From Papaver somniferum (lineage: Eukaryota; Streptophyta; Magnoliopsida; Ranunculales; Papaveraceae), in the NCBI RefSeq assembly GCF_003573695.1, contig NC_039362.1, forward strand, positions 200,809,215 through 200,873,214: DNA of 64,000 nt, read 5' to 3'. Position 1 is the stretch's first letter; each line of letters starts with the position of its first letter. Positions 13,140-24,410 of this stretch are shown piece by piece. Made by a program: the position numbers and the translations under genes. The notes beneath the pieces are model-generated. The model was not told the DNA's origin, made no database searches, and worked only from the letters and a program-made list of their open reading frames with translations.

Positions 13140-13579
13140 TTCAAAATCACAGTTCAACAAGAATGTTTGCTGGAACTATTGATGCATAAACTGTGAATGA
13201 AGTGCGGCGGATACAAACATGCACGCTTCCATGCATCTGACAAATTGGTGCCCCATGCAAGTCATATGAAAAATTACCAAACTACAATTGCCACCAGAAA
13301 AGTTATTTGGATTTTTCTAACAACTTAACACAACAAAGTACGTAACTAAAACCCTAGAAATTTCAAACATGAAGTTGTAGTTGTGATCCAAAAATTGTCC
13401 ATCCACCAAATATTTATCATGTGACTCAAAACTAGACTTTGAAATCTGCATAACAACCTAAAATTTGCAGTGTGATTCCTAAGCTCCTTGGCTGCCTATC
13501 TGTCGGCCCAAATCTTGTTATCTATCGGCCCACTTGCAATACTGTAAACGACATGGTATTGGTATGTGACCTTATTGAA
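13140..13579. other. Spacer between two DNA elements
   Basis: No gene seen. The text contains several short direct repeats of tgtgac..aaaat, which recur at 14985-15180, on the other side of the 13580-14958 element. Confidence 0.35.
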
Positions 13580-14958
13580 GAACGGTTTTTTGGGGACCAA
13601 CCTTTTTTTTTGGGACCATTGTTTTATTTTGGGTAAGACATTAGAAGTAATTTTAGGTCACCTCTTATCTAAATATTTATACTAATACCAAAATTACCCT
13701 CCTGATTATTTTTGTATAACGATTAGTTAGTGTGATTAATCATTGATTAAGGTTAAATTAATAGATTGTTTTTTTTAAAGTAGAATTATTGAGTGACTAA
13801 AGTGATAGAAGAAGAAGAAGATGGAGAAAAAAATTATTTTGAGATGGGTGAATATGGAGAAAAAACATCCTCTGGGTACCGAAGTATGCTTGTAACTTAG
13901 TGAATGTTGTTATAAATGGCCTAAAATATCTTCAAAATCAAAATTGTAACAAAAAAATTTCAACCAGGTCAACAAAGTTCGGTTAGATTATATGAAGAAC
14001 ATGTAGCCGAACTTTCTGCAATTGCAGTTCGGTTAATAAATCAGAAATCACAGGCAACCGAACCAGAGCTTTAATGGAGTTTTTGTTTGTTCGACTAGCT
14101 GATGAAAAATCAAATGTAGCCGAACTACTATGCTTGAGTTTAGAGAGTTTGTTCGATTCAGTCGACTCGACCACGTTGTAACCGAACTTTAAACAACAGA
14201 GTTCGGTAAGTTCGCAAAAAAAATTTTTTTTGCGATTAAACAGAACTCAACATTTGGCTATACAGAGAAGAGTTCGGTTTTGAAATTATTTTTGCGAGTT
14301 AACCGAACTCATTATATAGGTTTTCTGAGTAAAGTTCGGTTAGGATTTTTTTTTGCGATTAAACCGAACTGAACATTTGGCTATATAGAGAAGAGTTCGT
14401 TATTGAAATTATTTTTGCGACTCAACCGAACTCAGGTGTTCGGTTAGGCAAAAAAAAATTCTTAGCCGTAGTGTTCTTCGTGTTCTTCATTTTTTAAAAG
14501 TTCGGTTATAAAACTAGGGTTTTTTTCAAAATTATCCTAACCGAACTTACTACTGTAACCTCCAAATTCAACATATTTTGATGACTACGACTCAAAATTT
14601 TCAATCAAAAACGAATTAGAAGTAATGGGTTTGTGGGAAAATATTTATGGATATGTTTGTTTATAAAAGATTGATTAATCGACGATGAAAACTCAATGAA
14701 TCGACGATGATGAAAATTTGATGATTTTTGATTAGATTTGTATACGATCAGGTTTAGATGATCATATATTGATGAAGAAGAGAAGAAGAAAAATTGTAGA
14801 ATAGAGGAAGAAGAAGTCGTAGATTAGTTATAATTCTAATTAGGTAAAAGGGTAAACTAGTCATCTCCACCTTCTAGAACATCCCTTATAATTATAAGGA
14901 AGGTGGCCTAATCAAATCATGTTCCCCTCAAAAAACCCATGGTCCCAAAAAATGATTC
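13580..14958. mobile_element. 1.38-kb DNA element rich in alternating TTCGGTT/AACCGAA motifs
   Basis: Flanks ttattgaa occur at 13572-13579 and 14959-14966; with one more identical base (c) on the left of each, the duplication reads as 9 bp. The ends are related inverted sequences: gaacggttttttgggg on the left and the complement gaatcattttttgggacc on the right. Further in they share ggtcacct versus ggccacct. No transposase is encoded. The interior (about 13975-14560) holds roughly nineteen copies or near-copies of gttcggtta and its complement taaccgaac, and a direct repeat of 123 bp (catttggcta at 14251 and 14374). An 8-9 bp duplication fits hAT or Mutator-like elements; I cannot decide which. 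Confidence 0.78.
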
Positions 14959-14966
14959 TTATTGAA

Positions 14967-15784
14967 TATATCATGTGACCCAAAATCAGTTTTGTGGCCT
15001 GAAATTTCCTTAATTAGTGCCGAGAATTGTTTGTATGCCCAAAATCTGCAAAATTGTCACTGTGACCCGCATCGTCACCCTAACCCAAAATCTTTATTTT
15101 GATAATTTTTTAACAGAAAAACCTTGAGTCTGATACAAAATCTTTCTCATGACCTCAAAAATTTGTGCGACTCAAATTGTGGTCCATGACTCAAAATTTG
15201 CACCATCACCTCATCCAAATTGTTGGTGTTCTTGTTAACATCCATACCCACATAAGAGGGATGTTGGTGGTAGATGCAATTGGATTTCATTTCATGTACC
15301 CAAACAAATAAACAAAAAAAGACAAAGAAAAAAAAAACACAGAAGAAATTGGATTTCGGATTGGATTTGTTCAAAGCAGATCCACTAAAGTGCGTCTAAT
15401 CTAGGCAGGCCCAAGACCATCCAACAGGTAGGTGATCAGAGTGCATGCATGATTTCAACCATTTGACCAGTTGTTGGTGCCTCGTGCATGCATGCATGCA
15501 TGCTAACTATCAAGTCATATGAAACGCTAGCTACTTTCAAAACCACAATTGTGATTCGTCACCGCAAAAGTTGTGTAGACAGAAAGAGATGTTCTGCTAA
15601 TTCTAACCAAACACCAAAATAAAACCAACAATTATAATTGTTAAGGAATGGAAGATGGTGGTGGGTGGTGAATTGATCAGCTAGAAATTTTAGTGACCGA
15701 AAGAGGTGGCAAAAGAAATTCACAAGGAAGAGAAAAAGAAAAGAAAAGAAAAAAAGAAACAGATCTAAAAACATAATCTGAGAA
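14967..15784. other. Upstream region of the WAT1-related gene
   Basis: No gene seen. Contains a run of CATGCATG at 15484-15503 and a purine-rich tract just before the start codon (about 15727-15770) that probably lies in the 5' UTR. No clear TATA box was found. Confidence 0.35.
15484..15503. promoter_or_regulatory. RY-type CATGCATG repeat
   Basis: Four overlapping gcat units give repeated CATGCATG, the RY element bound by plant B3 factors in seed genes. It is about 290 bases upstream of the WAT1 start. It may equally be a plain tetranucleotide repeat. Confidence 0.35.
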
Positions 15785-17515
15785 ATGTTAGGATCAACAA
15801 CAACGCCAGCAACAAATAAATTCTTCCATGAATCGGTGTTGATTGTTGGATTAATCGGTGTTCAAATCGTCTATTCTGTATACTCAGTGATCATGAGCAA
15901 TCTAATGGCACTTGGTCTCTCCCCTCTCTTCCTCGTCATTTATTGCAGTTTTGCAACCTCTTTATTCTTATTCCCTCTCTGCGTATATTTCGAAAGGTAA
16001 GTCTTATGGCGTTCCAATCCAATGTTTTCCCATGCAGAGAAATTTAATTTCGTTTTGATTACCATAAGACTTGCTCTTCGCGGATTTAATTATTATTCTT
16101 GGTTGTCGTTGCTACTTTGCTATTGTTAATAATTTTGTTTATGTTTTTTGTTTACTTTTAAAGGAGCAAGTGGCCCAAAGAATTCAGCACCAAATTGTTG
16201 GGACAACTGCTGTTGATTTCATTTGGAGGGTAAGAATTTATATATCATATTAATTCTTGCATTGGCTTGTATTAGCAAATTTATCATATTATATTGGCTT
16301 CCATTTGAAGGGTAACTTTGTTCCAGTCCCTACTATTAGTTGGAGTTAAGAAAACTTCTCCAGCAATCGCTTGTGCCATGCCCAATCTAGCTCCAGGGAT
16401 CATCTTTGTCATTGCTTGGGCACTCAGGTACTACTACTAGTTCGCGGCTCATTTGCGACACTACCTATTAGTATATTTGTGATCTTTAATAGCCATACAA
16501 ATTATCCAAGCCTTTATGTAGGTTTGAAAAGGTGAATCTTAGTTGCATGTATAGTAAAGTTAAGATCTTGGGGACTTGCATTTGTGTTATTGGAGCAATT
16601 ACAATGAGCATTTTCTACGCGCCTGGAGCAACCTCAGAGAGCACCAGTCCGAACGATGAAATCAACGAGGAAGTCAAGCTTGTTGGTATCATATGTCTCA
16701 TGACAGCAATCCTTGTCTTGTCATGTGTTGTTGTCTTACAGGTGTGTAAAACTTGCTTACAGCCATTAAGACTTCATTATTAGGTTACGTATTGATCTCT
16801 AAATACATTTTATAATAGTGCATTAGCTAACTGCTTGTGTTGAAAACAGGCTGCAACTTTGGGTGATTTCCCTGCACCTATGACTCTCTGTGCCATAACT
16901 TCTTTCGCTGGTGCTATTCTAACAGCAGTAGTAAAGATGGTTGAAGAACGAGGATTAGTCACAGCCAATAATATTGTGCGCACCGGGGATCTTGTTGGGT
17001 ATGCTATACTGGTAAATATCTTCACACCGCCCCAATTTAACCGAGTTGCGTGAATTTGCATGGATGAAGCGAGCCAATGGCAAATGTTTTGTATAGCATA
17101 AACTGAAGTGCTTCAATTTGTGGTGAATGTCTAGGGAGGTATTGTAAGTGGAGCTTGTACGAGTTTTAATGCATGGGCAATGAAGAGAAAAGGGCCAGTA
17201 TATGTGTCTACATTCAACCCCATCGGAACTGTCTCTTCTGTCATCCTCTCTGCTCTGACCTTAGGGGACTCTGTCAGTCTAGGAAGGTATGCTCTCTTTT
17301 GATATCACCTCAAAGGATCTTTTCTAACCTTTCGACTCGAATAAAGATAACCACAATGTACTATGGGTGGATTCTGCAGCGTGTGCGGTATGTTCATGAT
17401 GTTCACTGGCCTGTACTTTGTGTTATGGGCTAAGAAGAAAGAAAATGTCGTGGGCAGTGATGATGTATCAGTATTACCAAAAAGTTACGAATCAGAAAAA
17501 CCACTCTTATGCTAG
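15785..17515 (+). CDS. WAT1-related protein (EamA / drug-metabolite transporter family)
   Basis: Seven exons, 15785-15996, 16164-16229, 16311-16427, 16522-16741, 16850-17011, 17135-17286 and 17380-17515, all with GT-AG introns, join to 354 codons plus stop, the usual size for plant WAT1-type proteins. The N-terminus has the ESVLIVGLIGVQIVYS first membrane segment. Exon 3 has AIACAMPNLAPGIIFVIAW, the first EamA-domain signature. Exon 6 has WAMKRKGPVYVSTFNPIGTV and exon 7 the FMMFTGLYFVLWAKKKE segment of the second EamA repeat. The C-terminus ESEKPLLC is cytosolic-like. Ten membrane spans are expected from the family. WAT1 itself is a tonoplast auxin transporter; the substrate of this relative is not known. 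It is the left member of a region where its last exons were copied to 18684-19330, and it faces the minus-strand membrane protein family tail-to-tail. Confidence 0.92.
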
Positions 17516-18281
17516 AGCCGCAAGCATTGGGTTAGGCATAGCGTATATATGCTGCATTAAAGGTAAGAGGCGGCAAAAAAAAAAAAGAACATCCCACTAT
17601 GTAAGTTAAATAACCTTTAAAAACTAGTTAGCAAGTGGATACAGTTGCACCTACTTTCCCTAAGCTAAATGTGCCCCCGAATCCGTCCCTGTTATTGAGA
17701 GTATCAGTTGTAAAGCTTAGTCAGATTTATATAGATTTATTTTCTATCGTTTGGGAACTTTTATTATTTTTCCCCCTTGGATGATGTTTTACATAATATG
17801 AGGTAGGTTGTTCACATAATAAAGTGTGTACACTGTGGTGGATCTATGTAAATATATACTGCCCAAGAAGTTTTGTATATGTTGTGCTCAAGTTTCGAGG
17901 CCATTTTAAACTTTGATCGAACAGTTTTAGACAGACGGATTTCAAAACATCCTGAGAACCTAAAAATGAAATCATCCTCGGGAGACATTTATTTTGGCTA
18001 TTAACAAATTCTGCAGCATGGAGCATTTTATCATAGGCCATTGTAACAACACCGGGAAAATATTGCAGAATGATATCCTTAAAATACACACACGGGCTAG
18101 AATCAAGTTTAGACATCAACAAAACAAGAGTACATATTGCAGTCATAATACGATATCTTCATTCCCATTATATTAAATCTAGAACCACATTAACCATGCA
18201 TCACCGAATTTTCATAGATAAAAGAAATAACTAACAGAGAGCAGCCTGGTACAAATCAAACCCGTACTCTTTCAAAGAGTT
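17516..18281. other. Shared 3' region of WAT1 and membrane-protein copy A
   Basis: Holds the 3' UTRs of two convergent transcripts. Near 17681-17689 ccgtccctg looks like the right end of an hAT MITE whose left end is missing. The block 17206-17970 is repeated at 18684-19330, and 17985-18250 is repeated as 3' flank beside copies B, C and D. Confidence 0.6.
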
Positions 18282-18669
18282 CTAACGGGGAACAGAAAAA
18301 CGGGAAATGACAAAGAGGATGATTACCAAACAAAGAACCGCTCCAAGCACAACAGCAAGAACAAAGATCGCAGAAATACGGATCAAGATGAAGATGAAGA
18401 TTTCTGAAGAAAGTGTGAATCCAAGCACAAGAGAAAGAACTAAGCTCGTAGAAAACCGGGTCATGATGAAGAGGCCGATTATCAAAGAAATCAATACTCC
18501 AAATGAAACAGCAAGAAGAAAGCTTGTTGAGTTTGTTGGACAAGAGACAGAACCTAACATCACTTGCATACTATCAACCATTGTTATACAGAAGAACACT
18601 TGACCGACTAAAGCAATAGTTGCAGAAATGAACATCCAAGAACGGATAACAATCTCATGCAGACTACTA
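18282..18669 (-). pseudogene. Membrane-protein family, copy A (5'-truncated)
   Basis: The minus strand encodes the C-terminal half (SLHEIVIRSW onward) of the protein intact in copy C, including LVGQVFFCITMVDSMQVMLG and the three tandem transmembrane units, ending RFSVPR. The first 105 or so codons are missing. At 18669 the homology stops and is replaced by a copied piece of the WAT1 gene. A start at 18635 (MFISATIAL) would give 117 residues, but no promoter is left. Function of the family is unknown. Confidence 0.85.
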
Positions 18670-18683
18670 ACTAAAGCAATAGT

Positions 18684-19330
18684 CTACATTCAACCCCATC
18701 GGAACCGTATCTTCTGTCATCCTACCTTAGGGGACTCTATCAGTCTAGGAAGGTATGCTCTCTTCTGATCTCACCTCAAAGGATCTTTTCTAACCCTTGG
18801 CTCAAAATAAAGATAACCAAAATGTGAATGGATGGATTTTGCAGCGTGTGCGGTATGTTCTTGATGTTCACTGGTCTGTACTTTGTGTTATGGGCTAAGA
18901 AGAAAGAAAATTACGAATCAGAAAAGCCACTCTTATGCTAGAGCCTCAAGTTTTGGGTTAGTCAACGGTTGAGCCATGATTAAAGGTAAGAGATGACAAA
19001 AAAGAAAATCCCACGATGTGAAGCAAAAACCTTATATAGATAACTTTTAAAAACTACTTAGCAAGTGGAGACAGTTGCACCTACTTTCCCAAAGCTAAAT
19101 GTATCCCTGAGTCCGCCCCTGACATCGAGAGTATGAGTAGTGAAGCTTAGTCAGATTTATGTAGATTTTATTTTCTATCATTTGTGAACTTTTATTATTT
19201 TTCCTCTTTAGATGATGTTTTACGTATGGCGTAGGTTGTTCACATAATCATGTTTGTACGTTGTTGGTGGATCTATGGATTTGCAGTGGATTTCAAAATA
19301 TCCTGAGAACCTAAAATGAACTCCTCCTCG
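18684..19330 (+). pseudogene. Duplicated 3' end of the WAT1-related gene
   Basis: Matches 17206-17970 of the functional gene: the end of exon 6 from STFNPIG on, intron 6, exon 7 (VCGMF.MFTGLYFVLWAKKKE to the stop) and the 3' flank. Exon 6 has lost about 10 bases and exon 7 has lost 39 bases. The downstream flank lacks about 90 bases. With no exons 1-5 it cannot encode a transporter. Its left edge is the junction with membrane-protein copy A. Confidence 0.93.
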
Positions 19331-20148
19331 GGACTGAATTTTCAAATTCAAATTTAATAAAGTCGGCCGAGTTGGCAATATTTTTCATCACGGCCAGTTT
19401 AAAAATGACCATCTTTTCCACATATTTCAAACTCTCATTCATCAATCTTAGGAAATTGAATAACTATACCTGAAATTACAGGTAGGAGTAGCTGGTGAAC
19501 TTTGCACAACTCAATAAGTGGTTATATGATTTTTGCACAACATTATTAGCAAAGAAAAATGATATACCAGATACAAACACGTTAATTTGTTACTAGTTAT
19601 TAGCTAACGATGACATAGTGTGTTTTCGACCCTCTATTTCCTGTTTATATTTATGCAAATTGGTTTCTTTTCAAGAATGATTGGATTATCCACAAAGAAA
19701 TACTGACAGACGTAAAACAAAAAAAAAAGTGAGAATGCATGGAACATACACATACTGCATTTCTCAAGTTAGGTCTACTGGTCTAGGGACATCCGGACTA
19801 TCACAGGAGACATTTATTCGGCTATTAACAAATTCCGCAACATGATCATAGGCCATTGTAAAAACACCGGGAAAATATTGCAGAATTATATCCTCAAAGT
19901 ACACACAAGTTAGAATCAAATTTAGACATCAACAAGGAAGATGCTACATTTTTCGGTGAAACAACAATATCTTCATTCCCATTCTATTAAATCAAGAACC
20001 ACACTAACATTATCGAATTAATTTTCATACATAAGAGAAATATTTAAACTTATAGCAGATTCTCTTAATTAAAAAAGTGTTTAAAGTAAAGAGTCTACTA
20101 GAGGCAAGTATAGATCAAACCCGTAATTATGTACTCTTTCAAAGAGTT
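19331..20148. repeat. Duplication spacer (R1) and 3' flank of copy B
   Basis: 19430-19720 is the R1 copy of a block repeated at 23300-23545 and 26000-26260; landmarks are acctgaaattacaggtagga and atgatttttgcacaac. From about 19803 (ggagacatttatt.ggctatt) the sequence is the 3' flank shared with copies A, C and D. No gene of its own. Confidence 0.75.
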
Positions 20149-20843
20149 CTAACGAGGAGCAGAACAACGGGAAATGACGGAGACGATGATTACCGAAGAA
20201 AGTATGTATCCAAGCACAAGAGCAAGAACAAAGATCGCAGAAATACGGATCATGATGAAGACGAAAATTACTGAAGAAAGTGCGACTCCAAGCACCACAG
20301 AAAGACCAAAGCTCAACAACGGGTCATGATGAAGAAGGCGATTATCAAAGAAATCAATACTCCGTACAAAACAGCAAGAAGAAAGCTTGTTGAGTTTGTT
20401 GCACAAGAGACAGAACCTAACATCACTTGCATACTATCAACCATTGTTATACAGAAGAACACTTGACCCACCAAGGCAATAGCTGCAGAAATGAAGATCC
20501 AAGAACGGATAACAATCTCATGTAGACTACTTGCGAAACAGAGCGTTAATTTCAAGCATGTAGCTAATGCTACTGCTAACCATAGGGTACAGACTGAGAG
20601 AGCAAAAGAATATTTCAAGTTAACGATGACATCTGAACCTGGTATACAAGAAGAATCTGCAATTATGCCAAAAGGATTTGGCCGGAGGAGAACATCACTA
20701 TTCAATGATATTATCAGAAAGCACAAGCCAAGAATCCCAAAAAACAAGTCGATTCTGATAATTTCATTGATGTCTCTCTTGTATTCTTTAAGATGATTAG
20801 TACCTTCGACCTGACTACCTGTTTCTTGATTCACCATCTTCAC
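20149..20843 (-). pseudogene. Membrane-protein family, copy B (frameshifted)
   Basis: The first 176 codons follow copy C closely: MKMVNQETGSQVEGTNHLKE, then RPNPFGIIADSSCIPGSDVI, then the first four membrane segments. After FIMTRC the frame closes at 20313. Compared with copy C, four bases are missing just before the gggtcatgatg block (near 20319). Beyond the gap the old frame is still open to its original end at 20149 (SVISRCSAPR). The last two of three transmembrane units are therefore lost from the product. The frameshift looks recent. A 176-residue protein could still be made; I class it as a pseudogene with some doubt. Confidence 0.8.
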
Positions 20844-22250
20844 TTCTTGATCAGAAAGTATTAAGAGTTATGTTGAGATTTGCTAGCTAATTGAGAGAAG
20901 GAGAGGGGTGTACTGAATGCTAGCTAGTAATGGCCATGTATAAGCAGAGATGGTGATGCCAAGCCAACAAGAAAACTTATTTCAATTTAACTTCACATGA
21001 ATTTGAGTTCAACTACTTTCATCAATGTTAATGCTGAGAATGTCATGATCACGGTAATTACCTTCTTATAATAGGCTTTACTTGAGTTCCTAATGTTGCT
21101 AAAAATGGTGTAGTTCACATGGAGTGATAAGACTTTTACTTTGGTGTTGGCATTGTTCAATTATCATATCACCCTACTTCCCAGAAGTTTCTTGTAAGAG
21201 CTAGTTTGGAAACGCAATGAAAAGCAACTTTTTGAATTTCTGGAAGTAAAAAAATTAGAAATTAAATTAGAAGCAAAAGTTGAAAATGGCTTCGTAAAAG
21301 CAAAAACTGATCTCCAAGGTTTTAATCGCACTGCTTCTCTTAGCCATAACTTGGATATATCTTTCTAGGCAAATAACGCAAATTAGAGCAAAAGGTAAAA
21401 ATAAAGTAACTCAAATTTTCTGGCTAATTTTCTACTTTTTCCTTTATGCCAATCCTCTGATTGAGTTATTCTTGTGAACCCGCCAGTTGGAATCCATTAT
21501 GTCAGTGAAGTAATGTTACTAGAAATGGAGTGATATTACACTACTTTGATGTTGTATTGAGACTGACAGTGTTCGGATATGTTACCACTTCCTAGAAAAC
21601 AAAACAAAACTAAACGCAAATGCAAACCCAAACCTTAGAATGGTGTAGTTCACATGGAGTGATCTATTCCATTTATTTTGTTAATAGCCAGAAAATCGCC
21701 AATTAATTAGTATTAATGATTCGATTAACTAAGCTAAGTATGGTAATTGATTAAAATGGACTAATAAGTTAATTTATAGTTAGGGTTTAAAAATCAAAAC
21801 CATTTTTCTTTAGTTTAATGTAATAAATATAGTTGGGAATCCCAAAATTTCCAAACTGTAAGGAAACAAACTGTAACTACCATATACAGTTGAGAACTCC
21901 AACTGTAGAGAATCTCAGGGTAAAATACATTATGAAAAATATAGAGTATAACTATTTATGATTGGGTTTTGTAGGAATAAAATATTTTTAGTAAAATTTA
22001 ATATTCGGTTGGGACTTGAGAGTTCTTAATTTCCCCACCGTATAGTTGGCTTATCGTTAAGAAATATCGGTTTCCCAACGTATGCAATTCTGAAACTAGT
22101 TTCAAAATCCTTAATTGATCAAATCAAACTATTTACACAATCAAAAGCAACAGAAGAATGTGAATATTTTTGTTCTTACCTAATTGAAGTAATCAGTAGC
22201 TAAGAATCGGTAATTAGTTGTCTTTGAAGAACAATTAGAAAAGAGACGAT
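20844..22250. repeat. 5' flank of copy B, duplicated upstream of copy C, plus unassigned tail
   Basis: 20844-21545 matches 25107-25760, with landmarks aattgagagaaggaga.gggtgt, gctagtaatggccatgtata, cccagaagtttctt and cagtgaagtaatgtt. A segment tggtgtagttcacatggagtga occurs twice (near 21109 and 21643). From about 21680 to 22250 I see only AT-rich sequence. Confidence 0.7.
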
Positions 22251-22451
22251 CAGGGGCGCGAGCTAAGAATCATGGGAAGGGGTGCAAAAATTTGCTTTGG
22301 GTGGAAACAAAAATTTCAAGGGCAGCAAAAATGCAAAAAGAGGCTTGAATATTAAAAGAAAAAAATAATCTTAAAAGTTCTAAAATGGGCTTTGGAACCA
22401 GCTGGCAGGGGTACAACTGCATACCCTTGCAATGGGCTGGCTCCGCCCCTG
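22251..22451. mobile_element. hAT-type MITE
   Basis: Starts caggggcg and ends cgcccctg, a perfect 8-base inverted repeat. The flanks gagacgat (22243-22250) and aagacgac (22452-22459) agree at 6 of 8 bases, fitting an aged 8-bp target duplication. It is 201 bp with no coding potential. Confidence 0.8.
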
Positions 22452-22486
22452 AAGACGACGGAGAAAAAGAGAGGAAGAGAGGACCG

Positions 22487-22528
22487 TTTTGGTTTTGGTT
22501 TTGGTTTTGGTTTTGATTTTGGTTTTTT
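22487..22528. repeat. (GGTTTT)n microsatellite
   Basis: About six ggtttt units with one interruption (gatttt). On this strand it is a T-rich, G-pair-containing repeat. Confidence 0.9.
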
Positions 22529-22694
22529 AATTAGATTTAGGTTGGTTATTCTAGGATAATAAGGTAATACTAAAACTAATGAAATTGTATTTTTGTATTC
22601 TTATTAAGTCTTATCATCCCCATTTAGGACATTTAAATCCATATGATCCCTCAAAACCAAAAGCTTGTATCTCTATGAGAGACTTCTTATTCGG

Positions 22695-23241
22695 TAGGAG
22701 GTGTAAAACGTGTCGTTCCGGCACAGTCCAGCCCACGAAGCCACGTGTTTAGCGTGTTACGTGTTGGGTTGGGCTGTGCCAGAAACTCAGATGTGTTGTG
22801 TTATGCCATACTACACAGCTTGTTGTACTGTGCGAGAAGAATAATCGTGTTGTACCGTGCTATGTTGTGCTATTTTATGTTTTCCATAGCAAATATTTTT
22901 AGATATTTTAGTTAGTATATGTATTTTTGTAGAATTTAATCAGCATAACGAAAATAAAATGTCAAAAACTCGCTAAAATAAAGGTTTTTTTGTGAAATAT
23001 GTATGAAATGTGATGTATTGCGTTGTATTTTATGCATGATATGGCGTGCTTTCTTCGCGTGTCATGCTGTGTTGTGTCTCAAATTGTGCCGTGCCGATGT
23101 GTCTATTTGTCTGGCATAACACAGAAGCTAACGTGATGTGCCCATGTTGTGGCAGGTCACATGATGTGCCGTATTGTGCTCAAATTTTAACGTGATGTGT
23201 TGTGTTATAAACGTGCTGACCCGCCCGATTTACACCTCCAA
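22695..23241. mobile_element. Non-autonomous hAT-like element
   Basis: Left end taggaggtgtaaa and right end tttacacctccaa are inverted repeats (12 of 13). The interior is dense in gtgttgtgcc-type and cacgtgatgtg motifs in both orientations. A convincing target duplication is not visible. The size (547 bp) and architecture resemble the element at 5632-6180. It splits the R2 block from its left neighbour. Confidence 0.6.
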
Positions 23242-24410
23242 GAGATTCCCAAGCAACTCATCACCCTTTAATTTCAAACTTGCATTCACTAAGGTGTAGT
23301 ACGATATGTTATAACTACACCTGAAAATAACAGGTAGGACTAGCCGGTGAACTTTTGACAACTCAATAAGCTGGTAATATGATTTTCTGCACAACATTAT
23401 TACCTGAGAAAACTGATCTGAAACGCTTTATTTTTTACTCGTTCGCTAACGGTGACATGACATATTTTTGGAACCTTTATTTCCTAACGGCATCCATATA
23501 CATTAATGGAAATTGATTTTTGCTCAAAAATAATATGAGTGTCCACCAAAAAATATATAAAAAAATAAATACAAATGCAAAACAAGAAAAACGTATAACC
23601 CCACACACCACAGAGACAAGTTCAAAAGCAACTTCTAAGTTTGAACATTTGAACTAATCAACATATTCTGTCTTCCCCTCAATGAAAAGTTAAATAGCGA
23701 ATAGTAATACAACAATCTTTTACCGTAAACCAATTAAAGCGGTGGCAGATTATTTATCTTTTAATTTAATAGCTTTTCATGGACATGCATGGAGTATTGT
23801 ATTTTATGACTCAGGAGCATTGCAACTAATAGTGACTGTTGTACTTACTCCCTCCCTAGTCCCTTTCCCTCCCTCTTAATTGCCCTTTAACATCGCGAGC
23901 AATAATTCTAAAAGGCAAACACAAACTCTGGCAGATCAAACGGTGCAATTAGATGTAGATGAGCTACACTGAACCCCAAAGTTTATGTGGAATAATTATA
24001 TGCTTGTGAATTCAAAATTATAGCTTGTAAAACGTCCTTCATATTCCTATCAGATTAGCATGGAACAAACTACATTTCTTAAGTTAGGTCAAGGGACGTC
24101 CGGACTATCACAGGAGACATTTATTTGGCTATTAACAAATCTTCCTCTGCAACATGCATGATCATAGCTAGGCCATTGTAACAATACCGGGAAAATATTG
24201 CAGAATTATATCCTCAAAGTACCCACATTCTAGACATCAACAAGGATAAGAGTACATTTTGCAGTGAAACAACAATATCTTCATTCCCATTCTATTTATA
24301 AAATAAGAACCACATTTTAACCATCACTGGATTTTCATACATAAAAGAAATTAATTAACAGAGAGCAGCCTAGTGCAAATCAAACCCGTAACATACTCTT
24401 TCAAAGAGTT
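23242..24410. repeat. Duplication spacer R2 and 3' flank of copy C
   Basis: 23242-23545 repeats R1 and R3. 23685-23790 matches 28687-28772. 23880-24110 matches 56703-56910. 24110-24400 is the 3' flank common to all membrane-protein copies (ggctattaacaaat, cgggaaaatattgcag, tcttcattcccattctat). No separate gene is present. Confidence 0.78.

Noticed and set aside
17681..17689. ccgtccctg as the end of an hAT MITE (also at 19112-19120 as ccgcccctg)
   Set aside because: No matching left terminus or target duplication; it is part of the WAT1 3' flank duplication and can only be an old relic.
22487..22528. (GGTTTT)n as interstitial telomeric repeat
   Set aside because: Plant telomere repeat is TTTAGGG; this unit lacks the A and the G triplet.
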